In this document: positions 1 through 7,153 of the stretch, in pieces
How the letters are laid out: each line of letters opens with the position of its first letter
Position numbering within the stretch: position 1 is the stretch's first letter
NCBI GenBank assembly: GCA_020200995.1
Contig: JAIVHQ010000065.1
Span: forward strand, 1 to 12,870
Source of the DNA: Flavobacteriales bacterium
GTDB taxonomy: Bacteria; Bacteroidota; Bacteroidia; Flavobacteriales_D; Cryomorphaceae
Length of the DNA: 12,870 bases
Reading direction: 5' to 3'
Made by a program: the position numbers and the translations under genes
The notes under the pieces: model-generated
The model's database searches: none
What the model was told of the DNA's origin: nothing
Seen by the model: the letters and a program-made list of their open reading frames with translations, nothing else

Positions 1-33
1 ACATTAGCCCATGGCGCAGCCGTGGGGTAATGT
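1..33. repeat. REP-like imperfect hairpin
   Basis: Bases 1-15 pair with 19-33 around a 3-base loop (16-18). Of 15 pairs, 13 are Watson-Crick, one is G-T (12/22) and one is a G-G mismatch (7/27). The outer arms are ACATTA and TAATGT, and the core is a C-rich/G-rich stem. It lies in non-coding DNA beyond the end of the operon. Short hairpins of this build, scattered between genes, resemble REP elements mobilised by Y1 (RAYT) transposases. No transposase is in the window and the element may extend past base 1, so the REP label is an inference. Confidence 0.4.
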
Positions 34-61
34 CGAGGGAAAGTTGGAAAGGTTTTGGCGG

Positions 62-82
62 CATTTTTGCCCGGCAAAAATG
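62..82. repeat. Perfect 10-bp inverted repeat
   Basis: The arm CATTTTTGCC (62-71) is followed by one central base and its exact reverse complement (73-82). It lies between the REP-like hairpin and the terminator-like element. It could fold as a 9-bp stem with a 3-base loop, but no T-run follows on either strand, so a protein-binding palindrome is as likely as a terminator. Function unknown. Confidence 0.4.
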
Positions 83-146
83 ATGACAAAACCGATTTTA
101 TTGGTCGTAAATCATCAGGTTAAGTGTAGTTGTGCATTAGATAAGG

Positions 147-194
147 AAAAAACAAAAATGCGGCGGTATACCTGCCGGGCGTAAGGAAGCCGCA
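147..194 (-). terminator. Rho-independent terminator-like hairpin ending the minus-strand operon
   Basis: Read on the minus strand, TGCGGC (194-189) pairs with GCCGCA (164-159), and the second arm runs straight into TTTTTGTTTTTT (158-147). The intervening 24 bases are GC-rich and include GGTATACC, so they may fold too. The element starts about 50 bases after the stop codon of the Wzi-like gene, the last gene of the leftward cluster, which is where an operon terminator is expected. The outer stem is short (6 bp) with a large loop, which lowers certainty. Confidence 0.55.
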
Positions 195-242
195 CCAAAT
201 TTTTGTAAGGTCTTAGGCCGCCTCTTTCTGCACACTCACCCC

Positions 243-1891
243 TCACCACCCAATCCTAAACCCGGCTTCCAGCGACACTACATTTCCGGAAAGGTAGTCG
301 GGAACATACCTCCGCACCCCGCGCGAATCCTGCCAGGTTCCGTTGATGAAAACCAAAAGCCCGTTGAGGGCTTCCCACTCTGCCGTGAGGCGCACCCCCG
401 TTTGTTCCCAGGCCGTCTCGGCCATGAAGTCCAGCCCAGTCACGTTGGCATTGCCCGCAATGATCTCGTATTCGTGTTCGGGCCCTTTGCGTGCGTGCCA
501 GGCCGCAGCGACGATGCGCAACATGCGCCACGGCCTAACTGTGGCGGCGAGGTATATTTCATCGCTGTTTTCACCAAGGTAGTGCCCGAGGTTGTAATTA
601 TTCGTTTCAAAAGTGGTGCTCGGCACCTGATGGCGGTACGTCCACGGCATTGTCTTGGTGTACTCACCCGTGAGGTGCACGTTTGGGATGACGTTGAACC
701 AAGTAGCCCCCGCCTTCCAGCTGAAGAGGTTGGTGTGGTTTTCCGAATCCCACATATTGCCAATGCTCAGCTCGTCGAGGAATACAGAGGTGTAGAAATG
801 AACCTTGCGCAGGCTCCTTATACTTACGTCTACAAACATTTGCGCATTCTGCCCCAGCTCGTTGCTCCCCGTCCCCGAATAGGTATGGTCGATCGATTTG
901 AAAAACATGAACGGAATAAAGTAGGCCGGCTGAAAACCGTCGTCGCTGTAGATCACTGAATTTCCCGCTGTGAAGTCGACGTTCCATTTGGTCTTCACGG
1001 TGAGAAAATTCCCGCTGTGAAGTCGACGTTCCATTTGGTCTTCACGGTGAGAAAATTGGCCGCGATGTTTTTGTTGGTCTGCACACGCCGGTTGCCGGTG
1101 GGGGTGAGGTAGGTGCGGGCGCTGTCGAGCTGTTCCGACACGAGCCAGCCGTGCATGTACTGAAAGTCGAGCCACTCGAAGGGGTACATTCTTAGATATA
1201 CAGCCGCGTATGAAGGCGCCCTTCCGGAAAAAATGTTGGCCTGCCGTTGTCCGTTGCCCCAGATGTAGCGGTCCTTTACCAGCGAGATATCGCCCCACTT
1301 CCACTGATAACTGATGCCACCCATGGCCTCGTTGTAATCGTTTCGGTCGTTGTCGGTCACGATGGTCTTGTAGTTTTGCCCTTCGAGCGGAGTGAGGTAG
1401 CTTGGAAGGGCCAGGGCATGGGTTACCGTATTGTCGCGGAGGGAACCGTACATTCCGACTTTTCCGGCAGTGGCCCAAAATTCACCCCCTATTTTGCGTT
1501 GCACCCGCGTCCCGTTTTCATTATAGGTGAGGCTTCCGCCAAAGATGGGATTTACCGTGAGCTTAAAGGTGGAATCGCTGCGGTAGAGCAGGTCGATGCG
1601 GCGGTCCCAATCCATGTCGTGGCGCAGATCCTTGCCGTAATCTTGCATGAAAAATTCGAGTTCATAGCGTTGCCGCTTGTTGAGTTGGTCTTTTTTCGCG
1701 TTCAGCGTGTCGAGTTGGGTCGCGATGAACGTGCGTGCGAAGGGGCGGGCAAAGGTGTTGATGCGGATTTGTCCTTCGGCGGCCATTTCGTCCAGGAAGC
1801 GGTACACCGGGTTTTGCACCGGTTCAAACACCACCTGACCCCGGAGTGTGAGCCCCGCCGCCATGGCCGCAATGAGCAGAAAAATGCGCAT
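243..1891 (-). pseudogene. Wzi-like capsule assembly outer-membrane protein, split by a 47-bp tandem duplication
   Basis: The reading frame starts at 1891 with a signal peptide (MRIFLLIAAMAAGLTLRG, then a mature chain from about residue 19) and continues as a beta-strand-rich, aromatic-rich chain. At residue 294 it meets a tandem repeat (962-1057) and stops at 995 after 298 residues. The rest of the barrel, ending in RIGW at 243, is in another frame. Removing one 47-bp copy joins the halves into one 533-residue protein, within the usual size of Bacteroidota Wzi-family proteins (Caps_assemb_Wzi). Wzi is an outer-membrane beta-barrel lectin that anchors surface polysaccharide. Its start shares one base with the stop of the sugar transferase gene (TGATG), so the two are probably translationally coupled. 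As read, only a truncated barrel would be made. An assembly artefact is possible. I am fairly sure of the family and very sure of the frame break. Confidence 0.82.
962..1057. repeat. 47-bp tandem duplication inside the Wzi-like gene
   Basis: Two identical 47-bp copies stand head to tail (964-1010 and 1011-1057), with identity reaching two bases further left. Because 47 is not a multiple of three, the reading frame shifts. The encoded segment FLTVKTKWNVDFTAG appears at the end of the upstream frame and again at the point where the downstream frame resumes. The perfect identity means the duplication is very recent or is an assembly overlap that was not merged. Confidence 0.97.
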
Positions 1892-2943
1892 CAGTTGCTC
1901 CTCGCTTTTTTCAGAAAGATGTTTTGAAAAGCGCGGATGCAGTAGTTGAAATCGGTGGAAAGCGGCGCGAGCGCGTGGGCATTGATGTACCTCGATTCAG
2001 AAGCCTGAATCTCTTCGAGGTCTTTCGGCATGTCGGCGTAAAACGGGGGGATGAGCCCCGGTTTCCCTTTTACGCGCAGAGCTTTGTGCTCGGGTGTGTA
2101 GAGGCTGAGGTAGTGCGCGCTCAGCGGGCGCACGCCCACCAGCTTAAGGTCACCGCGCAGGATGTTCCAGACCATCGGAATTTCGTCGATCCAAAACTTG
2201 CGCATCCAGCGGCCCCATTTGGTGATGCGAAAATCGTCTTTGAATTTCCCGCCCTCGGCCAGGTCATTCTGCTCGAAAACGTAAGCCTGGATGTATTGCG
2301 CGTAGGGGTGCATGGTTCGAAACTTGTAAACCGTGATCGGGCGGCCGTTGTGTCCTATGCGGTTGATGCGCAGCAGAATTCCCGAATCGGGCTCGGGTTC
2401 TTCGAGGGGCGGTCCCGTCTTCACAGCTTTGAAATAAAGCATGTTGTTAATCTCCTTCACTTCGGAAATATCGAACCCGCAAAAAACCAACCTGCCGAGC
2501 ACTTCGCTCTTAGAAAGCGCGCGGTTGCGGCCGTTGGTGAGGAAGAGATAGAATTTTTTAGACCACTTGAATTTTGGGAATACACGCTTGAAGATGAAGT
2601 CGAGCGTGTAGTACAGCGCGTTGAGCACGGCGGGAAACTTTCGGAACAGGCGGGTGCGCCGCTGCTCAAGTGTTTCCACACAGCCGAGGTAAGTCCCGCC
2701 GGGGGTCAATTTCGCATTGGCTGATTGAAAAAAGCGGTTGATGCCGTGTATGTCGTTGGTGCGGTGTAGGTTGATGATGCAATTGAGGCTGCTGCGTTTA
2801 AATTTTTCGAGGTTGGATACATCGACTGTTTTGAGAATTTCGGTCTTTGAATGTCGGTTTTCGGTGAGCGGTGCCAGAAAGTCCAGCAGACTGCTCCCTG
2901 CAATCCCCGTTATTTTTACAATCTCTTCTACAATTCGAACCAT
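1891..2943 (-). CDS. Sugar (phosphoglycosyl) transferase with an N-terminal methyltransferase-like region
   Basis: 350 residues. The C-terminal half (about 188-345) is the cytosolic catalytic domain of the bacterial sugar transferase family, which moves a sugar-1-phosphate onto undecaprenyl phosphate to start repeat-unit synthesis. Visible motifs are KFRTM (207-211), the catalytic pair Asp253-Glu254 in IDEIP, then LRGDLKLVGVRP (262-273). The usual N-terminal basic KR..D start and hydrophobic re-entrant membrane helix before the catalytic domain are absent. Residues 50-175 instead resemble the second half of a SAM-methyltransferase fold (LTPGGTYLGCVETLEQ at 79-94, EVLGRLVFCGFDI at 147-159, then MLYFKAV at 168-174), without a recognisable glycine-rich SAM motif. 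It follows the DUF354 gene after 79 bp and overlaps the Wzi-like gene by one base. The family of the catalytic half is secure; the identity of the N-terminal half is inferred. Confidence 0.85.
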   Translation of the reverse strand: MVRIVEEIVKITGIAGSSLLDFLAPLTENRHSKTEILKTVDVSNLEKFKRSSLNCIINLHRTNDIHGINRFFQSANAKLTPGGTYLGCVETLEQRRTRLFRKFPAVLNALYYTLDFIFKRVFPKFKWSKKFYLFLTNGRNRALSKSEVLGRLVFCGFDISEVKEINNMLYFKAVKTGPPLEEPEPDSGILLRINRIGHNGRPITVYKFRTMHPYAQYIQAYVFEQNDLAEGGKFKDDFRITKWGRWMRKFWIDEIPMVWNILRGDLKLVGVRPLSAHYLSLYTPEHKALRVKGKPGLIPPFYADMPKDLEEIQASESRYINAHALAPLSTDFNYCIRAFQNIFLKKARSN

Positions 2944-3022
2944 ACCTGCACTTTTCTACCGTAAAGCTATGCCCCTAAGATGCTCTTTCGCGAAGGGGTG
3001 CAGATACTTATCAACGGAGAAA

Positions 3023-4084
3023 TTAACGTTTTTTGCGGGCGAAAGCTTCGAAGGTCTCTACCCAAAACGGGGTGACTTCGATCGTGGAGTCGAGCATGAT
3101 TTTCCTGCGCTTTTGAAATGTCGCTTTCAGGCCGGGGTCGGCGGCCCATTCTTTTGCCAGGCTCAGCAGGGCTTTCGGAGCGTTGGTTTTAATGCCGCGT
3201 GTGAGGCTGTATTTGTGCTCCAATTCTTCGAGGTAGGCCAGCTCGCCCACAAAGTCGTTGAAGCGAATGGAGGGCACCCCGAGCACGGCGGCTTCGGCGG
3301 CCATGGTTTGCGAATCGCCGATGTAGAGGTCGGCGTGGGCCATCACGTGGTGCATGTCGGCGGGGTGCACGGGCAGGCGGTAGGGTTCCAGCCTTTCGGC
3401 AAAAGCGCGCTCGCTGGTGATGTATACCCGCCCGTGGGGTTCGAGCAGTGCGATGAGTTCGAGGGCGAGCTCGTCTGAAATTCCACGCCGCCCCGCATCG
3501 TGGTGGGCGTGGAGGGAGGCAAAGCGCAGGATGAAGTACCGCTCCGCATCCCGCATTTTTTCCGGAAGGTCGGCGCGGCTGCTTGTGAAAATATTCGGGT
3601 GGAGGTAGGCCAGCTCGTGGTAGCCCTCATAGCCGATTTTCTTGTGATTGGCGGGGCTTTGGTCGCAGCAATTGGGTGCGAGGATGGCCGTGCAGTAGGG
3701 GAAAGCGTACTTTGCCATGAGGGGCACGGCGGCGCTGTCGTCTTCGTTGATGATGATGGACGGGATGCCCGTGAGCGTACTGACATGGGCGATCACCAGG
3801 TCGGTGCCGGCCATGAGGTCGGGTTTGAAACTGCGCACCAACCGCAGCATGGTGAGTTCTCTCGCTGCGATATTTGCCGCAAGGCCGAGCTTGCCGCCGC
3901 CCGACTTGCGCTCGGGCAGTTTTACCACATCCCAATCTTCGCGGTCTATCAGGTCGAAGAGCACATCCTTGCCGCGGGCCACCACCTTCACGCTGTGCCC
4001 TTTTTCCGAAAGGAGGCGCACGCTGTGCCTGATGTTGTGGAAGTGGGCCGGATGACCGAGGTAAAAGAGGAAGCGCATGGACAT
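3023..4084 (-). CDS. DUF354-family GT-B-like protein of a polysaccharide locus
   Basis: 353 residues, cytosolic, with no membrane segment or signal peptide. The N-terminus has a Rossmann-type start (RFLFYLGHPAHFHNIRH, 4-20), followed by LLSEKGHSVKVVARGKDV (24-41), as in GT-B enzymes and the DUF354 family. GTDLVIAHVSTLTGIPSI (93-110) and INEDDS (112-117) follow. The C-terminal sub-domain has ADLYIGDSQTMAAEAAVLGV (251-270) then PSI, the place where GT-B folds bind the nucleotide-sugar diphosphate. DUF354 members sit in archaeal and bacterial polysaccharide loci and are related to UDP-GlcNAc 2-epimerase and glycosyltransferases; their reaction is generally unassigned. The start at 4084 is an ATG with a second ATG two codons later, so either could be used. 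It lies 37 bp after the broken ATPase gene and 79 bp before the sugar transferase, with which it probably forms an operon. Confidence 0.8.
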   Translation of the reverse strand: MSMRFLFYLGHPAHFHNIRHSVRLLSEKGHSVKVVARGKDVLFDLIDREDWDVVKLPERKSGGGKLGLAANIAARELTMLRLVRSFKPDLMAGTDLVIAHVSTLTGIPSIIINEDDSAAVPLMAKYAFPYCTAILAPNCCDQSPANHKKIGYEGYHELAYLHPNIFTSSRADLPEKMRDAERYFILRFASLHAHHDAGRRGISDELALELIALLEPHGRVYITSERAFAERLEPYRLPVHPADMHHVMAHADLYIGDSQTMAAEAAVLGVPSIRFNDFVGELAYLEELEHKYSLTRGIKTNAPKALLSLAKEWAADPGLKATFQKRRKIMLDSTIEVTPFWVETFEAFARKKR

Positions 4085-4121
4085 TTATTCAGAATCGCCG
4101 TTAAAGGACTTAATTTTTCAT

Positions 4122-5208
4122 TTATTCTGTCAGGCCGTGTGCCTGCAGATGGGGTAGAAGCCTTTCGAATGCCGTGACTGTTACTTTTTCATTGTGTGCA
4201 TAATCTTCAGCTGCCGAGTGGGTCACCACCAGCACGGGAATATCCCCGAGATCGGCAGAGGCGATGGTGGTGCCCCTGGTGATGGTCGGCGCGTTCGAAA
4301 GCTTGATCTCCAACCCGAGCAAGGGCACCATGCCTTTCACAAGCACCAGATCGAGTTCGGTGCCGTCGTGGGTGCGGTAGAAAAAACATTCCACGCCGGC
4401 CTTGAGGTTGGCCACGACCTGTTGGATTACAAAACTCTCCCACGAGTGGCCCTTTCCGGGAAAACCGTCGAGCGCCTCGCGGTCGGCGGATGATGAAGGC
4501 ATTTTCGAAAAAATCGAGGTAGCGATGCAGGGTCTGCACATTGATGCCCATGGCATTGGAGAGTTGGGCGTAATTCAGCAATTGGCCTTGCATGTGGGCA
4601 ATCATGCGGAGGAGGTTTTTGAGGCGTGTGCTCGAAGCCGACAAGCCCAGAATGGCGAGTTCGCGCTCCACATAGGTTTGAACGAACTGCTGCCTCACGG
4701 TCATGCTCACCGCGTCGGGCACTTCGATCAGGGCATTGGGAAAACCGCCTCGAAGCCACAGGCGGTCGTGGCTGTAGACCCCTTTTACCTCCTCGTACAT
4801 CAAAGGCTGCATTTCCAAATAACCGATCCGGCCCGCGAGGCTCTCCGAGCTTCGGGTGAGCAGGTCGGGCGAGGCCGAACCGAGGAGAATGAAGCGGCCG
4901 TTTTCGCGCTTTTTATCTATCACTGACCTGAGCAGGGCAAACAGTTTCGGCTTGCGCTGTATTTCATCGATGATGATGAGCTTGTCTTGCCGCGAATTGA
5001 AGTACTGCTCCGCATTGCTCAGCTTCACCAGGTCTTCGTCCGATTCGAGGTCGAGGTAAATCGACTCGCGGTCGTATTGATCCCTCATCGACTTCACGAG
5101 GTGGGTTTTTCCCACCTGTCGCGGCCCCACGATCGCCACGCATGGGAAGATTTCAAGGTAGGTCTTGAGTTGATGACCGAGCGCTCTCTGAAAATTCGTA
5201 TTCTCCAT
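4122..5208 (-). pseudogene. AAA/DUF4143 ATPase, frame-broken by an internal deletion
   Basis: The N-terminal frame (from ATG at 5208) has a Walker A (GPRQVGKT, 28-35), a Walker B (KLIIIDE, 76-82), a sensor-like strand (GRFILLGSAS, 104-113) and a helical/winged-helix part to FENAFIIRR (about 234-242). After that it becomes low-complexity R/G-rich nonsense until 4207. The true C-terminus is in another frame from about 4485 to 4122: GHSWESFVIQQ, then YRTHDGTELDLVLVKG and LEIKLS, the nuclease-like DUF4143 part. Family members carry about 30-35 residues between these points (a segment ending in a K.Y..D.GL motif) that are missing here, so an out-of-frame deletion near 4475-4490 is inferred. Such ATPases (AAA_14 plus DUF4143) are widespread accessory genes of unclear role. 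An inverted-repeat array directly abuts the start codon. The gene stops 37 bp before the DUF354 gene. Confidence 0.82.
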
Positions 5209-5302
5209 AATACCGAAAATCTACTACTAAAGTAATAAATATTCGGGGTAAAAATAATATAATCCCGAAAATCATACAATAGAGTAATAGATTTTCGGTA
5301 TT
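5209..5302. promoter_or_regulatory. Two tandem inverted repeats abutting the DUF4143 ATPase start (array 1)
   Basis: Four half-sites related to AATACCGAAAATCTA alternate in orientation: forward at 5209-5226, reverse at 5233-5250, forward at 5261-5278 and reverse at 5285-5302. The forward-reverse unit repeats with a 52-bp period. The outermost pair (5209-5226 with 5285-5302) matches at 17 of 18 positions. The array begins at the base next to the ATG (5208), so it must overlap the promoter or leader of the ATPase gene. It is probably an operator for a dimeric or tetrameric regulator, perhaps the ATPase itself, whose C-terminal part includes a winged-helix-like region. The repeats are seen directly; the operator role is inferred. 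Confidence 0.65.
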
Positions 5303-5357
5303 AAATGGCATGGATGGGTGCTTTGCCGGAGTACCACCGGAGACAATGTGTGCTGAT

Positions 5358-5411
5358 TTTGTCTTTTCTACAAGACAAATAGGGGTCGATTTGTCTTCTG
5401 AATAAGATAAA
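5358..5411. promoter_or_regulatory. Two tandem inverted repeats without an adjacent gene (array 2)
   Basis: TTTGTCTT (5358-5365) and AAGACAAA (5372-5379) form a perfect 8-bp inverted repeat around 6 bases. A second unit, TTTGTCTT (5390-5397) and AAGATAAA (5404-5411), also has a 6-base spacer and one change. The unit period is 32 bp, identical to that of the array at 11015-11078. No coding sequence follows directly; array 1 lies 55 bp further left. It may be the surviving operator of a lost gene of the same kind, or an extra control site of the ATPase. Confidence 0.55.
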
Positions 5412-5462
5412 AATGCGCTGTTCTGTGTTTCAAACTACAGCTACGCATTGCAGGCATTTGCC

Positions 5463-5519
5463 TCAATCCTTCCCCGCTGCACGAACCACCTCCGCCATCG
5501 CCAAAAACATCACGTGCAT
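5463..5519 (-). pseudogene. Relic of the 3' end of a six-hairpin gene
   Basis: Translated on the minus strand this reads MHVMFLAMAEVVRAAGKD and then stops (TGA at 5465-5463). The core MFLAMAEV is identical to residues 382-389 of the intact protein at 7384-8583, where the context is WMFLAMAEVIKK. At DNA level, 5486-5509 matches 7417-7440 at 23 of 24 bases, and weaker similarity continues to about 5521. Only the last codons are left, with their own ending and stop. It is either the original tail of the neighbouring gene, displaced when the AlbA_2 island arrived, or the last trace of a tandem homologue. Confidence 0.65.
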
Positions 5520-5598
5520 TGACACGTAAGCTGAATCTCAACTTTTTTGTTGTGAGAGTTCGTGCTGCTGTCAGTTCATTTTTGACAATTGCTCTTAA

Positions 5599-5705
5599 TG
5601 TTGCTTATCTCTTTACAGGGAGATGGGGTCGTTATTAATTCAGCTGTAAATCATTATTTTATGGGAAATAATCAATGTTGCTTAGCGTTGACTCAATGTT
5701 TCTTA
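5599..5705. repeat. Left three-site TGTTGCTTA array
   Basis: TGTTGCTTA occurs exactly at 5599-5607 and 5676-5684, with a one-mismatch copy (TGTTTCTTA) at 5697-5705 that covers the last codons of the AlbA_2 gene. The start-to-start spacings are 77 and 21 bp. A matching array with spacings 76 and 21 lies on the other side of the gene (7154-7259), in the same orientation. An 8-mer, CTGTAAAT, sits at the corresponding position in both (5644-5651 and 7198-7205). This suggests repeated binding sites or diverged direct repeats flanking the gene. Confidence 0.6.
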
Positions 5706-7153
5706 AAGGCATAAAGCGCACCTGCATCGCGTTGTTTCTCACTCTTCCGCTCCACTAGTTTTCTTTCAACGAATTGATTCAAATAACGCCTGATGGTATT
5801 GATGTGTGTTTCGCAGAAAATCGATAACTCCTCTTTGGTGGCTGATTGATACATTAAGAGATAATGGATGATCTTCTTCTGAGTAGCGTTGTATTCGCCC
5901 CATCGGGTTTCTATCTTATTGATAACGCTGTCATGAATTGTCTTTGAGTGACCACTTATTTTATTCCTAAGCGTAAGGTAGATATTGCCGTTAACTTCTT
6001 TGTACTCCGGAATAGAGAGCATTGACTTTTCCATCGACTCATATATCCGAGATACTCCTTCATTCAACTGGCGAACATACCCCATGTCTTCCAACACCCT
6101 CGCCACCCTTGGATTTCTGGAAAAGCGTTCTGTTTTGATATTTTCAATGGTCACTTGCGCGGGCAGAGGGCCGCTATTCGATATTTCAAGCCTGTCGTCA
6201 AAATGCCGAATATATATAGCGCTTCCCTGTGAATTATACGAGCGGTGACACATGGCATTCACAATTCCCTCCAGCCAAGCTTCTTCCGGGTATTCAGGTA
6301 CCTTTCTGAACTTTCCTTCATTCATGTCCAGAAAATAATAATCTCTTAGGGATGCTCTCAGGAAGGTCTTTACCTCATCAATTAGCCCTGGTATATGGCT
6401 TTCAAAGCGTTGATCTTTTACAACATTGTGTTCGGTTCCGGTCAGCGCTTCTTTTCCTTCATACCTGACATAACGCACTGAAGCAGATGGAATATACTTT
6501 TCCGGATCTTTCGCAAACAAAAGGACAGCAGAATTCTTGATCAAATAGTGCTCTCCTTGTTTTTTAGCCAGATATCGTTTTGTCAGCAAATCGAGCTGCT
6601 TTCCGTCATAGTTTACCTTTTTCCGATACTCTTCCAAGATGTTGTAATCGAAGTCTTCTAATTCAAAATCGGGAATTACTTCTTCTTCAAATTTGCGAAT
6701 TGCTTTGTCGTACTCCAGTTTTTTGACCCCATCCCTATCAAGCTTTCGGTTTGTATCATGTACACGTAAGAAAACTGATTCATTGTCGCGTCTGCTGTAT
6801 AGCCGCTCAAAGTCTTGCTCCACGTGATATAAGAACATCAATTTTTCCGAAAGTACTATTTCCTCCAATTCTATATTGCACGAGGGTTGTATGAAATCAA
6901 TCACCAGGGTTCTGTAATCATTAAGTTTTGTTCCTAAGGATTGCACGTCCTGTGCAGTTCCATCATTGGACACCCCAAAGACGAGTACACCACCATCCGC
7001 ATTGAGCATGCCGATGAGCTCATCAGCTATTTTAGTTGGTTTAATATCTTTCTCTCCCAGCCCTTTTCGCTCGAAGTATTGGTTTTCTTCTTTTTGAAAT
7101 AGGTATTCCTCAGTTATGAGTGAATTTATTCTTGATAAAGGTTGCTTGTTCAT
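5693..7153 (-). CDS. AlbA_2 (Schlafen-like)/HATPase_c_4 putative transcriptional regulator
   Basis: 486 residues, intact, cytosolic. The N-terminal AlbA_2 (Schlafen-type, DNA/nucleotide-binding) domain shows EENQYFERKG (22-31) and LNADGGVLVFGVSNDG (50-65). The second module is a GHKL-type HATPase_c_4: PEEAWLEGIVNAMCHRSY (289-306) carries the N-box-like E..VNA..H, then DRLEISNSGPL (320-330), RNPRVARVLEDMGYV (346-360) and NEGVSRI (364-370), the last replacing the more usual G.G. loop. Residues 423-486 look like a winged helix-turn-helix. This is the architecture of COG2865-type predicted regulators, whose targets are mostly unknown. The ATG at 7153 overlaps the end of a TGTTGCTTA site read as TAAGCAACAATG, which suggests autoregulation. 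Base composition is clearly more AT-rich than in the polysaccharide genes on both sides, consistent with horizontal acquisition. The DUF4143 ATPase lies next on the left. Confidence 0.85.
   Translation of the reverse strand: MNKQPLSRINSLITEEYLFQKEENQYFERKGLGEKDIKPTKIADELIGMLNADGGVLVFGVSNDGTAQDVQSLGTKLNDYRTLVIDFIQPSCNIELEEIVLSEKLMFLYHVEQDFERLYSRRDNESVFLRVHDTNRKLDRDGVKKLEYDKAIRKFEEEVIPDFELEDFDYNILEEYRKKVNYDGKQLDLLTKRYLAKKQGEHYLIKNSAVLLFAKDPEKYIPSASVRYVRYEGKEALTGTEHNVVKDQRFESHIPGLIDEVKTFLRASLRDYYFLDMNEGKFRKVPEYPEEAWLEGIVNAMCHRSYNSQGSAIYIRHFDDRLEISNSGPLPAQVTIENIKTERFSRNPRVARVLEDMGYVRQLNEGVSRIYESMEKSMLSIPEYKEVNGNIYLTLRNKISGHSKTIHDSVINKIETRWGEYNATQKKIIHYLLMYQSATKEELSIFCETHINTIRRYLNQFVERKLVERKSEKQRDAGALYAFKKH

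Larger units (their letters stand above)
5209..5692. other. 484-bp AT-rich non-coding stretch holding repeats and a gene relic
   Basis: No credible gene is present between the ATPase start and the AlbA_2 gene stop. The stretch contains, from left to right, array 1 (5209-5302), array 2 (5358-5411), a relic of a six-hairpin gene tail (5463-5519), and two TGTTGCTTA sites (5599-5607 and 5676-5684). An imperfect hairpin (CTCAAC, six T, GTTGTGAG) lies at 5537-5556. I see nothing recognisable in 5303-5357 or 5608-5675. Confidence 0.7.

Noticed and set aside
402..959. Plus-strand open frame of 185 codons opposite the Wzi-like gene
   Set aside because: It is antisense to a recognisable coding sequence, shows no family features, and similar long antisense frames occur opposite most of the GC-rich genes here.
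962..1057. Programmed ribosomal frameshift in the Wzi-like gene
   Set aside because: The break is fully explained by the exact 47-bp duplication; no slippery heptamer or downstream structure is needed.
5209..5411. CRISPR array
   Set aside because: The repeats alternate in orientation, are few and diverged, lack uniform spacers, and there are no cas genes.
5412..5528. Short plus-strand frame (38 codons, ATG at 5412) in the non-coding stretch
   Set aside because: Part of it is simply the complement of the six-hairpin gene relic; it has no family features and no visible ribosome binding site.
5537..5556. Hairpin around a run of six T as a terminator
   Set aside because: The arms do not pair without a 2-base bulge and the T-run lies in the loop rather than after the stem.
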